64,000 nt of DNA, from contig NC_014838.1 of the NCBI RefSeq assembly GCF_000175935.2, positions 558,001-622,000 on the forward strand, given 5' to 3'. The notes under the pieces were generated by a model. That model ran no database searches, had not been told where the DNA came from, and saw only the letters and a list, made by a program, of their open reading frames with translations. The DNA is from Pantoea sp. At-9b (GTDB lineage Bacteria; Pseudomonadota; Gammaproteobacteria; Enterobacterales; Enterobacteriaceae). Positions 35,328 to 43,495 of the stretch are shown piece after piece; within the stretch, counting starts at the first letter, position 1; each line of letters starts with the position of its first letter. The position numbers and the translations under genes are program-made.

Positions 35328-36077
35328 TGCAATAAAGTTTCTGACACGCCCGTTTTCCGGGTCGTCGAGTACCTGTTGAGTGGGACCGGCCGCGACAATC
35401 TTGCCGCCTTCCATAAACACAATGTTATCGGCCACTTCACGAGCGAAGCCGATCTCGTGTGTGACGATCACCATGGTGATGCCGGAATGCGCCAGCTGTT
35501 TAATCACCTGCAATACTTCCCCCACCAGTTCAGGGTCAAGTGCGGATGTCGGTTCATCAAACAACATCACACCCGGGTCCATTGCCAGCGCACGCGCTAT
35601 CGCCACGCGTTGCTGCTGACCACCGGACAAATTTTGCGGCCATTCTTCTTCACGACCTGCCAGGCCAACCTGTTTCAGCAGTGCCAGTGCCTTGCTGGTG
35701 GCTTGTTGGCGACTCTGCTTTTTCACACGCATCGGGGCGTCAATAATGTTCTGCAACACGGTACGATGTGGAAACAGGTTAAACTGCTGAAACACCATGC
35801 CGATTTCCGCACGCTGGCGCGCGATGGCACTGCTGCTCAGTTCGTGCAGCGCCTGCCCTTTCTGCTTGTAACCCACCATTTCGCCGCCGATACGAATAGT
35901 ACCGCCATCCAGTTTTTCCAGATGGTTGATACAGCGCAGCAACGTCGATTTCCCTGAGCCTGAAGGGCCAAGGATAACGGTCACTGAACCGGCCGGAATG
36001 TCGAGATTGACTTCATCGAGAATGGTGACGCCGGAAAAACGTTTCGTCACCTTACGGAGCGCGATTGCTTCAGCCAT
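35316..36077 (-). CDS. Amino-acid ABC transporter ATPase (GlnQ/YxeO-like)
   Basis: A 253-residue polar-amino-acid-type ABC ATPase. Walker A is GPSGSGKST (36-44), Q-loop FQQFNLFPHRT, signature LSGGQQQRVAIARAL, Walker B MLFDEPTSALDPELV, and a switch His in IVTHEIGFA. The start overlaps the permease stop by eight bases. It powers the importer with the permease (36070-36993) and binding protein (36990-37886). The transcript appears to end at a hairpin overlapping its own stop codon. Confidence 0.95.
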   Translation of the reverse strand: MAEAIALRKVTKRFSGVTILDEVNLDIPAGSVTVILGPSGSGKSTLLRCINHLEKLDGGTIRIGGEMVGYKQKGQALHELSSSAIARQRAEIGMVFQQFNLFPHRTVLQNIIDAPMRVKKQSRQQATSKALALLKQVGLAGREEEWPQNLSGGQQQRVAIARALAMDPGVMLFDEPTSALDPELVGEVLQVIKQLAHSGITMVIVTHEIGFAREVADNIVFMEGGKIVAAGPTQQVLDDPENGRVRNFIATVL

Positions 36078-36993
36078 TACTTACGCTCCTGGTGGTTTTA
36101 GCAGCAGATAATCGCGGCAGCGACTGCCACAGACTACGCTTTTCGCGTCGGGTCACGCCGCGTCCAAAGTAGCGCTCGACATAATATTGACCCACCGACA
36201 GGACTGAGGTCATCAGCAAATACCATAAGGTGGCAACCAGCAGCAGCGGGATCACTTCATAGGTGCGCTGATAAATAATCTGCGCGGAAAACAAAACGTC
36301 CTGCAGCGAAATCACTGACACCACCGCCGTGGTTTTCAACTGACCAATAATTTCGTTACCGGCAGGCGGCATAATCGCACGCATCGCCTGAGGCAAAACG
36401 GTATGGCGGAAGATCTGCGCCGGACGATAGCCCAGCGCACGGGCGGCTTCCAGTTGCCCGTTGCCAACGCTCTGAATACCCGCACGCACAATTTCTGCCG
36501 CATAAGCAGATTGATGCATGACCAGCGCGATCACTGCCGCACTGAATGGGCTAACCAGGGAGTTTGACTGCGCACTCCAGATTTCGCCCAATCCCGGAAT
36601 TGAGAGCGCAATTTTGGGATAGAGCGCGGCAATGTTGTACCAGAGAAACAGCTGTACCAGCATTGGCACGCCACGGAAGAACCAGGTATAGGCCCAGCTC
36701 ACCGCAACCAGTACCGGGTTGGATGACAAACGCATCAACGCCAGTACCGTACCAAAGGCAAAGCCCAACACCACGGAAATCGCGGTGAGTTGCAGCGTCA
36801 TCAAGACGCCTTGCAAAATGGAAGGGCCGGTGAAGTTCTCCGCAATCACCCCCCACTCAAAGCGCGGGTTGTTGATCATGGAGTGCGCCATCGCCACTAC
36901 GCACAACAGTACCGCCAGCGCACTCAGCCAGCGTCCGTAGTAGCGTTTGCCGACGATTTTCAAATCGTCGGTGTGGTCGTGAAAATCACTCAT
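36070..36993 (-). CDS. Amino-acid ABC transporter permease (HisM/YxeN-like)
   Basis: A 307-residue inner-membrane permease with an N-terminal extension (MSDFHDHTDDLKIVGKRYYG) before the first membrane segment. Family blocks are LQLTAISVVLGFAFGTVLAL, WFFRGVPMLVQLFLWY and the EAA loop EAARALGYRPAQIFRHTVLP. It overlaps the binding-protein gene by four bases and the ATPase gene by eight. One permease gene serves the system, so it probably works as a homodimer. Confidence 0.94.
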   Translation of the reverse strand: MSDFHDHTDDLKIVGKRYYGRWLSALAVLLCVVAMAHSMINNPRFEWGVIAENFTGPSILQGVLMTLQLTAISVVLGFAFGTVLALMRLSSNPVLVAVSWAYTWFFRGVPMLVQLFLWYNIAALYPKIALSIPGLGEIWSAQSNSLVSPFSAAVIALVMHQSAYAAEIVRAGIQSVGNGQLEAARALGYRPAQIFRHTVLPQAMRAIMPPAGNEIIGQLKTTAVVSVISLQDVLFSAQIIYQRTYEVIPLLLVATLWYLLMTSVLSVGQYYVERYFGRGVTRREKRSLWQSLPRLSAAKTTRSVSNG

Positions 36994-37886
36994 TTAAAGA
37001 TCTCTTCGTTGCGTTTAGCTTCGGTCACAGCACCAAATCCAATCCCCCAGTTATCAAGGATTTTCTTGTAGCTGCCATCTTTAATTAAGGAGTTCAATGC
37101 GGCCTGAACCGCCGGTTCCAGTGCTGACTCTTTCGGGAAGGCAACCGAGACCGGGTAATCGGTGACGCTGATTTCTCCGCTCATGGTCAACGGTTTGATG
37201 ACTTTAACCTGCCACAGCAGACCTTCGTATGGGCCGAGGAACATCGGGACACGTCCGCTCACGACAGCCTGAACGCCTGCCGGACGATCCGGGAACACAG
37301 AAACTTTAATCGGTGGTTTGCCCGCGGCTTCACACGCTTTGCTGGCTTCTTCCAGTCGCGTTACCTGAGTCGTACCGGAACCGGCACCGACTTCTTTGCC
37401 ACAAACGGCATCAAAGGATTTAAAAGGCGCGATGTTGGCATCTTTCTGCGAAATGATGCCCAGCAGGCTGGCATTGTAGTAGCTGACAAAATCGACCTGT
37501 TTGGTTCGGGCCAGGGTGGCATTGATGTTGGAAAGCGCCACATCATAACGGCCAGTTTTGAGACCGGGGATGATATTGTCGAAACCGCCGGTATCTTGCC
37601 AGTGCACGGGAATACCAAGGCGCTCGCCTACTGCATTCATAATGTCGATTTCACGCCCGGCCAGGGTTTTGTTGTCTTCTTTATAGAAGGTAGTTGGCGG
37701 CGTGTTGGGGTTGGTTCCGGCAACAATATAGCCACGTTTCACGATATCCGCAGGTAACAGGCTTTTCAGCGCCGGATCGGCTTGAACATGGACTGAACTG
37801 TCGGTGGGAACAGCTTGTTCGGCGGCAAACGTGGTGTGCGCACTCAGAGCAAGTGCGAAAAGGGTCATTCCTTTTGCGAATTTCAC
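36990..37886 (-). CDS. Amino-acid ABC transporter substrate-binding protein (SBP_bac_3, YxeM-like)
   Basis: A 298-residue periplasmic protein. The signal peptide MKFAKGMTLFALALSAHTTFA is followed by the binding domain: IVKRGYIVAGTNPNTPPTTF, GREIDIMNAVGERLGIPVHW, GLKTGRYDVALSNINATLAR and VGAGSGTTQVTRLE. The start is a GTG at 37886 with AAAGG close upstream. It opens the leftward importer operon. In the yxe model it would bind S-(2-succino)cysteine or a related S-substituted amino acid. The ligand arginine/aspartate pattern was not worked out. Confidence 0.93.
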   Translation of the reverse strand: MKFAKGMTLFALALSAHTTFAAEQAVPTDSSVHVQADPALKSLLPADIVKRGYIVAGTNPNTPPTTFYKEDNKTLAGREIDIMNAVGERLGIPVHWQDTGGFDNIIPGLKTGRYDVALSNINATLARTKQVDFVSYYNASLLGIISQKDANIAPFKSFDAVCGKEVGAGSGTTQVTRLEEASKACEAAGKPPIKVSVFPDRPAGVQAVVSGRVPMFLGPYEGLLWQVKVIKPLTMSGEISVTDYPVSVAFPKESALEPAVQAALNSLIKDGSYKKILDNWGIGFGAVTEAKRNEEIFK

Positions 37887-38544
37887 TGGAACCTTTCTCC
37901 TGATATTTAAAATGTTTCCCCAGCGGGAAAAGGCATTGGAGGTAGCGATGTATTTTTCACCTCATAAGCCACATTTATTTTGTGCCTACGGGTTTATTCA
38001 TCCTCGAAATGTCCCGGCGTCATTTTCAGTGAATATATGCAGGGATCACAAATGCGAAAAACAGATATCTATTCCCGAATTATAGAAATAGCGATTACGC
38101 GTTGATATCCGGGGCAGGAACGATGTGCTATGTGGAGGATTTAGGCGAGGAATCAAAGGGCTACAAAAGCAGCAATAACCTGTCATTTTATTCTTAGTCA
38201 TAACGATGTTTTCTAAGCGATCGCAAATTGCAGGCAGGGAAACATGAACAACATCGTTTATTGAAAATATGTACATCCCCCCTTCAGTTGCTGAGGGAAT
38301 AAACGCCACAGCGCCTGCAATCTTCCAGCAAGGAGAGGCTCGTTCCGCGATGGTGGTGTGTTTCGACTTTTAAGTATGTTGTAATTAACTTACGCTTTTC
38401 TCACTATTGCGCTCTACATTGAGTGAATTTTAACCAATTAAGGAGAAACCAGGGAGATTCCTTACTAAAGATATACAATGATAATTATTCTCATTATCAT
38501 GCGCATTTACTTACAAACGTTAACAAAACAGGGAGAAATCTTAA
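37887..38544. other. Divergent intergenic region between the importer operon and fepA
   Basis: About 660 AT-rich bases with promoters for two divergent units. The right end has a strong Fur box (38480-38498) just before fepA. TTTCCC/GGGAAA (37915-37930) lies near the importer start. A short open frame in 38046-38309 (minus) has no ribosome site or recognisable sequence and was not accepted. The remainder shows nothing I can name. Confidence 0.5.
38480..38498. promoter_or_regulatory. Fur box upstream of fepA
   Basis: GATAATTATTCTCATTATC matches the 19-base Fur consensus GATAATGATAATCATTATC at 15 or 16 positions. It lies 47-65 bases before the GTG start, where Fur-Fe(II) would block the promoter under iron-rich conditions. 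Confidence 0.85.
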
Positions 38545-40737
38545 GTGAATGTAACTGCATGTAGCCAAAAGCGTCCCGTCGCGCTGTTTTTGGCCGGGCT
38601 GCTGAGTACGTCAGCTTATGCCGCCAATGAGGAGCCAACCGAAAAACTGGCTGACGATGAATCGATGATCGTCACGGCGGAAGAGGAACTGAAACAACAG
38701 CCGGGTGTGTCAACCATCACGGCGGAAGACATTCAGAAAAGTCCTCCGGTTAACGATTTGTCCGATATTATTCGTAAGATGCCTGGCGTGAATCTCACCG
38801 GCAACAGCGCCAGCGGCAGCCGTGGTAATAACCGCCAGATCGATATTCGCGGCATGGGGCCAGAAAACACCTTAATTATGATTGATGGTGTTCCTGTTAC
38901 CTCGCGTAATGCCGTGCGTTACAGCTGGCGCGGTGAACGCGATACGCGCGGTGATACCAACTGGGTGCCCGCCGAAATGGTGGAGCGCATCGAAGTCATT
39001 CGCGGCCCTGCGGCATCGCGTTATGGCTCAGGTGCTGCTGGTGGCGTGGTGAATATTATTACCAAACGCCCAACCAACGACTGGCACGGCTCATTATCGC
39101 TGTTCACCAACCAGCCAGAAGATGATAAAGAAGGCGCGACCAAGCGCGCCAACTTCAGCCTGAGTGGACCGCTAGCGGGCGATGCCCTCACCATGCGCCT
39201 GTTTGGTAACATCAATAAAACTGACGCGGATGCGTATAACATCAATACCGCAGAGAACGGTTCTTATGCCGCAGGCCGCGAGGGTGTGCGTAATAAAGAC
39301 ATCAACACGGTGCTCTCGTGGAAAATCACCCCGCTGCAAATTGTCGATTTCAGCTATGGCTATAGTCGCCAGGGCAATATTTATGCGGGCGATACGCAAT
39401 ACAGCAACGGTAATATCAGCCCGGATGGTCTGGTTGAGTCACTGTATGGTGATGAAACGAACCGTATGTATCGCCAGAGTTATGGTCTGACCTATAACGG
39501 CATCTGGGACTGGGGTACATCAAAGCTCAATTTTAATTACGAGAAGACCAACAACACCCGCCTGCAAGAAGGTTCGACCGGCCGTGTTGAAGGGATGATC
39601 AACAGCAATGACTACGCAACCAGCCGCCTGGAAAGTTACCGTGCGGGGGGAGAGATTAACTTCCCGGTTGAATTGCTGGTTGATCAAACCGTGACCCTGG
39701 GGGCGGAATGGAATCGTGATGAATTGAATGATCCGGCCTCTATGACGGCGACCGATGCCTCCGGCGTAATCATTGATGGCGTTTCCGGTAATCCTTCCTC
39801 ACGCAGCAGCAAAAATAGCGCCACCATCAGCTCTCTTTATTTTGAAGATAACATCGCCGCCACCGACAGTACTGAAGTGATTCCTGGCCTGCGCTTCGAT
39901 TATCACGATAAATTCGGTGCTAACTGGAGCCCAAGCCTGAATATTTCTCAGGGGCTGGGTGATTATTTCACCCTGAAAGCGGGTATCGCTCGTGCCTTCA
40001 AGGCACCGAACCTGTATCAATCCACGGAGGGTTATTTGCTCTCTACCCGCGGCAACGGCTGCCCGGTGGGTATTTCTACCGGTAGCTGTTATCTATTAGG
40101 TAATGAAAATCTCGACCCTGAAATCAGCGTTAATAAAGAAGTTGGGATCGAATTCCATAACGAGGGTTATACCGCCGGTATTACCTGGTTCCGCAATGAT
40201 TATAAGAACAAAATCGTCGCGGGTGACGAGGCTGTGGGTTACACCTCAAACGGATACAACGTGTTGCGTTGGGAGAATGGCGGCAAAGCGATTGTGGAAG
40301 GTCTGGAAGGCAATATGACGATTCCGGTGATTCGCGATACGCTGGAGTGGCGCACTAACGCGACTTATATGTTCCGTTCGGAAAGTAAGAAGACCGGTAA
40401 CCCATTGTCAGTGATCCCGGAATTCACCATTAACTCACAGCTAGACTGGCAGGTCACGGATAAGCTGGATGCCAATATTAACTGGACACAGTATGGCCGC
40501 CAGAAACCTCGTCAGTACGCTGAGATCCGTAACGAGTCGGGTGCCATTTCTAACCGCGAAATCAGTCCCTACTCTATCTTTGGCCTGAACGTGAATTACG
40601 AGATCACCAAAAACTTGCGTGCTAACGCGGGCATCAACAACCTGTTTGATAAACGGGTGTATCGTGAAAATGATGGCGCATCAACCTATAACGAGCCGGG
40701 ACGTGCTTATTATGCGGGCGTGACGATGTCGTTCTGA
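38545..40737 (+). CDS. fepA: FepA-type TonB-dependent receptor for ferric enterobactin
   Basis: A 730-residue outer-membrane receptor of the FepA/PfeA group (E. coli FepA is 746). The signal peptide ends in STSAYA; the TonB box is MIVTA (about 41-45). Plug blocks GNNRQIDIRGMGPENTL, SWRGERDTRGDT and RIEVIRGPAASRYGSGAAGG match FepA closely, as does the loop Cys pair around GNGCPVG and GSCYLLGN. It ends in aromatic Phe (VTMSF). The start is GTG 38545, with GGGAG 9 bases before it. The fes and ent genes that neighbour fepA in E. coli are absent here, so it may take up enterobactin made elsewhere. A Fur box and a strong terminator bracket the gene. Confidence 0.93.
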   Translation: MNVTACSQKRPVALFLAGLLSTSAYAANEEPTEKLADDESMIVTAEEELKQQPGVSTITAEDIQKSPPVNDLSDIIRKMPGVNLTGNSASGSRGNNRQIDIRGMGPENTLIMIDGVPVTSRNAVRYSWRGERDTRGDTNWVPAEMVERIEVIRGPAASRYGSGAAGGVVNIITKRPTNDWHGSLSLFTNQPEDDKEGATKRANFSLSGPLAGDALTMRLFGNINKTDADAYNINTAENGSYAAGREGVRNKDINTVLSWKITPLQIVDFSYGYSRQGNIYAGDTQYSNGNISPDGLVESLYGDETNRMYRQSYGLTYNGIWDWGTSKLNFNYEKTNNTRLQEGSTGRVEGMINSNDYATSRLESYRAGGEINFPVELLVDQTVTLGAEWNRDELNDPASMTATDASGVIIDGVSGNPSSRSSKNSATISSLYFEDNIAATDSTEVIPGLRFDYHDKFGANWSPSLNISQGLGDYFTLKAGIARAFKAPNLYQSTEGYLLSTRGNGCPVGISTGSCYLLGNENLDPEISVNKEVGIEFHNEGYTAGITWFRNDYKNKIVAGDEAVGYTSNGYNVLRWENGGKAIVEGLEGNMTIPVIRDTLEWRTNATYMFRSESKKTGNPLSVIPEFTINSQLDWQVTDKLDANINWTQYGRQKPRQYAEIRNESGAISNREISPYSIFGLNVNYEITKNLRANAGINNLFDKRVYRENDGASTYNEPGRAYYAGVTMSF

Positions 40738-40744
40738 TAATCAC

Positions 40745-40781
40745 CCCTTCCTGTCGGTATCACCCTGACAGGAAGGGTTTT
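40745..40781 (+). terminator. Intrinsic terminator of fepA
   Basis: CCCTTCCTGTC (40745-40755) and GACAGGAAGGG (40767-40777) form an 11-base-pair stem, followed by TTTT. It lies 8 bases after the fepA stop, between convergent fepA and luxR genes. Confidence 0.9.
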
Positions 40782-40793
40782 CCCGGGGAGAAA

Positions 40794-41525
40794 TTATCTT
40801 CCAGACGGATGAGAAATAATATTCAGTTCAATCGCCAGACTGATGGCATGTTTTGCATTATTGACGCCGAGTTTCTTGACGATCTTACCCATATGGAATT
40901 TGACGGTACTGACTGTGATATCCAGCATTCGTGCAATTTCAGGGTAGGTTTTTCCCGTACTGCTCCAGTAGAGGATTTCGTTTTCGCGGGCGGAGAGCGT
41001 GTCATCATGACGAGATGTTCTAACGTTTTCCTCATGATACAGATGAAGCAACATTTCATGAGTGTCAATCAACACGCCCTGAAGATCATTCCTATGTTTT
41101 TTTACCTTGTCATCAATTTCAGGTTCCAGAAACTTATTCACATACAATGACAACACTGCCAGGTAATTATTTTGATCATGCAATACAAATGTATGCCCGC
41201 TCACAATATTGTAATCCGGCCTAAGTGAGTCAGTAATTTTCCTAATGGTCCACTGCGAATTGACAATCAGAGTTTCATCCCATATAACAGGAGAGACGCG
41301 ATTTAATGCATTTATAATAATAGGGTCAATGCTTTGATATCTATTCTTTAGGTAAACGCTCTCAAAATAATCAGGGATATCACTGATGACCATAATATCA
41401 TCTGTATTTCTTTTATTCATTACCGCATATGCATAGTTCACATCAGCATATTTTTTAATGTTTCTTTCAATGCTGATTTTAACCTGATCATTTTTTTCGG
41501 AATCTGAATAAAAATGCTTACTCAT
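40794..41525 (-). CDS. LuxR-type quorum-sensing regulator, EsaR-like, first of a tandem pair
   Basis: A 243-residue LuxR protein with an N-terminal autoinducer-binding domain (about 15-165) and a C-terminal GerE helix-turn-helix (LSARENEILYW from 177, recognition region ITVSTVKFHMGKIVKKLG). By alignment to the TraR numbering, Tyr58 (Y61), Asp67 (D70), Pro68 (P71), Trp82 (W85) and Gly110 (G113) are kept, but the position of W57 is Phe54. The plan resembles EsaR/ExpR, which lose DNA binding on ligand. Start ATG 41525 has GAGGA 8 bases before it; a longer frame needs TTG. It is about as long as, and very similar to, the 41918-42643 gene. No luxI is in the window. The AT-rich base use suggests acquisition. 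Confidence 0.9.
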   Translation of the reverse strand: MSKHFYSDSEKNDQVKISIERNIKKYADVNYAYAVMNKRNTDDIMVISDIPDYFESVYLKNRYQSIDPIIINALNRVSPVIWDETLIVNSQWTIRKITDSLRPDYNIVSGHTFVLHDQNNYLAVLSLYVNKFLEPEIDDKVKKHRNDLQGVLIDTHEMLLHLYHEENVRTSRHDDTLSARENEILYWSSTGKTYPEIARMLDITVSTVKFHMGKIVKKLGVNNAKHAISLAIELNIISHPSGR

Positions 41526-41917
41526 TAACACATTCCTCAAGGACCTTCATTATTTTAACATCCTAAGCATTTGTACCTGCTATAAAATTTAATAAATCCC
41601 TTACCTTGAAGGTTACGCGAGCTTGCACTGATTTGTAAAGCATCTTTATCAGAATCCCCTCACAACTTTATAAATTATCCTCATCAAATCAATTAGATAT
41701 TGAAACACTGGTAACGACTCTCATACTGATAAATGTTAAGAGCGTCAAAAAAGGTCAGAATCCTAGCCACATCGACTTTCAACACAATGTTTGTGACGGC
41801 AACACAATGAAAGGTGTAGGTTCATACTAAAAAATTGACGCTCTACAATGAAAAATTGCAGATCTGCGTATGAAAAAAGATAAGAAAAAGCTTATACCTT
41901 TCGCTCTTAATAAAAAA
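41526..41917. other. Intergenic region between the two luxR genes
   Basis: About 390 AT-rich bases without a gene, expected to hold the promoter of the 40794-41525 luxR. It has several repeats: ACCTTGAAGGT (41603-41613), CAACACAATG twice at 20-base spacing (41780-41789, 41800-41809), AGAGCGTCAA (41739-41748) mirrored by TTGACGCTCT (41835-41844), and the palindrome GCAGATCTGC (41858-41867). No clear lux box was found. Confidence 0.5.
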
Positions 41918-42643
41918 TTATTTACCAGCAGGATGGGAGATAATATTTAGTTCAATTGCAAGACTTATCGCATGCTTAGCATTATTAACACCCATCTTTT
42001 TTACAATCTTACCCATATGGAACTTAACTGTACTGACAGTAATGTTCAACATGTGCGCAATTTCCGGGTAAGTTTTCCCAGTACTACTCCAGTAGAGAAT
42101 TTCATTTTCACGAGATGAAAGCATATTCTCTTCACTTTTATGCCTTTCACTTTCATCGCGATAAAGATGGAGCATCATTTCATGAGTATCAATCAAAAGC
42201 CCCTGAAGATCATGTCTGTCCTTTGTTGCCTTTTCGTTTACATCGACCATTAAATACTTATTAATGTATAATGATAACAATACAAGATTATTATTATAAT
42301 CATGTAAAACAAAAGTCTGGCCGCTCACAATGTTATAAAATGGCTTAACCGCATTGAAAATTTTATTGATTGTCCACTGGGAGTTAATCATTAAGTTCTC
42401 ATCCCATATGATAGGAGAGACCCTATTCAATGCATTTATGATTACAGGATCTATTCTTTGATGTTTTTTTGCCAAGTAGACTTCATCAAAATATTTTGAA
42501 ATACTACTAATGACAACTATTTCATCTATATTTCTCTTATTCATTAAAAAATATGCGTAATCAATCCCTGCGTATTTTTCAAGATTTTTTTCCAAATACT
42601 GCTTTACATGATTATTTTTGTTAACATTTGCGAAGAAAGTCAT
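41918..42643 (-). CDS. LuxR-type quorum-sensing regulator, EsaR-like, second of the pair
   Basis: A 241-residue paralogue of the neighbouring luxR, with near-identical C-terminal DNA-binding sequence (TGKTYPEIA, NITVSTVKFHMGKIVKK, ending SHPAGK versus SHPSGR). Ligand-pocket positions again show Phe52 in place of W57, with Tyr56, Asp65, Pro66, Trp80 and Gly108 kept. The shared odd Phe implies that it arose before the duplication. The gene is strongly AT-rich. It lies downstream of the acetyltransferase and decarboxylase genes on the same strand, 177 bases after the former. The ribosome site is weak (AGAGAG region). Confidence 0.9.
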   Translation of the reverse strand: MTFFANVNKNNHVKQYLEKNLEKYAGIDYAYFLMNKRNIDEIVVISSISKYFDEVYLAKKHQRIDPVIINALNRVSPIIWDENLMINSQWTINKIFNAVKPFYNIVSGQTFVLHDYNNNLVLLSLYINKYLMVDVNEKATKDRHDLQGLLIDTHEMMLHLYRDESERHKSEENMLSSRENEILYWSSTGKTYPEIAHMLNITVSTVKFHMGKIVKKMGVNNAKHAISLAIELNIISHPAGK

Positions 42644-42820
42644 ACCGTGTCTCTCTAAAGTTGTGAACTGCTAACTAAGCTATGTTGAAATGTTAATCCA
42701 AACTATGCCTTGGCTCAAATTATAGTATTTTTTCCTGATTATGGCTTAATTCCAGAAAATTATAAAAAAAATTGGGACAACCTAACAAAGGAAGGCCCAA
42801 CGTCAACGAATTATTTCATG

Positions 42821-43462
42821 TCAAATTAGTAAAACAGTATCAAGGTCTGCACTGGCAGGTGCTAAAACCGCAGGCTCACGCCATACCGGATACAAACTCG
42901 GAAAGCCTTCTATCATTAGCGGAGGTGAGATCTCGCCGTAACCAAGCTGTCCAAATAAATACTGAGTAGTCAGTGTTGTACATTCTGCATAACATCCCAT
43001 CTCCTCACGATCAAGCATCATATTCAGGGCTGCGAGTAAAGCTGTAGCCACACCTTTGCGACGGCATGAGCTTCTTACCGCAATAAGAAATACATAAAAA
43101 TGAGGATCTGTATGTGGATGAGAATTCTCAAGTCCGTTCATCAAACTAATAACTTTATCATAATCGGAACCACACTCTTGCTGCAGTAGACAGTTGACCT
43201 GTTGATGCTCTTCTTCATTAATTTCCATCAACTCAGGGCGAAAATAAACCAAGACCCCGACATCATTTTCAGCAAGAAGAATCCCGCCATATTCTAATGC
43301 CAGATTGAAATAAATACGAAAAAAACCTTCCAATCTTGATAAACGTTGCTCTCTGCCGGTATCAGTAAAAGCGAATCTAAGCACAGGATCATCATAGAAC
43401 TCATCTGCTAAAAGACTACAGATACTTTTTAAATCCGAAATTTCAGCATGTCTGCATTTCAT
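42821..43462 (-). CDS. GNAT family N-acetyltransferase
   Basis: A 213-residue GNAT protein: MKCRHAEISDLKSICSLLADEFYDDPV at the start, FYVFLIAVRSSCRRKGVATALLAAL (about 122-146) as beta-4 and the acetyl-CoA loop (CRRKGVA), and YLFGQLGYGEISPP as motif B. It is not a LuxI-type acyl-homoserine lactone synthase: the conserved LuxI Arg/Phe/Trp and Glu-Asp pattern is absent. AAGGAC lies before the ATG. It follows the decarboxylase by 33 bases and precedes the two luxR genes. A natural reading is that it acylates the amine made by the decarboxylase; this is inference. Confidence 0.85.
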   Translation of the reverse strand: MKCRHAEISDLKSICSLLADEFYDDPVLRFAFTDTGREQRLSRLEGFFRIYFNLALEYGGILLAENDVGVLVYFRPELMEINEEEHQQVNCLLQQECGSDYDKVISLMNGLENSHPHTDPHFYVFLIAVRSSCRRKGVATALLAALNMMLDREEMGCYAECTTLTTQYLFGQLGYGEISPPLMIEGFPSLYPVWREPAVLAPASADLDTVLLI

Positions 43463-43495
43463 TGAATCGTCCTTAATGATATTAAACTTTTTAAA

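Noticed and set aside
38046..38309. Short minus-strand frame between the importer and fepA
   Set aside because: It has no ribosome site, no recognisable sequence and a composition like random AT-rich DNA.
42821..43462. GNAT gene beside luxR as a possible LuxI-type AHL synthase
   Set aside because: LuxI enzymes share the GNAT fold but have a distinct set of conserved Arg, Phe, Trp, Glu and Asp residues. Here the ordinary acetyl-CoA loop (CRRKGVA) is present and the LuxI pattern is not.
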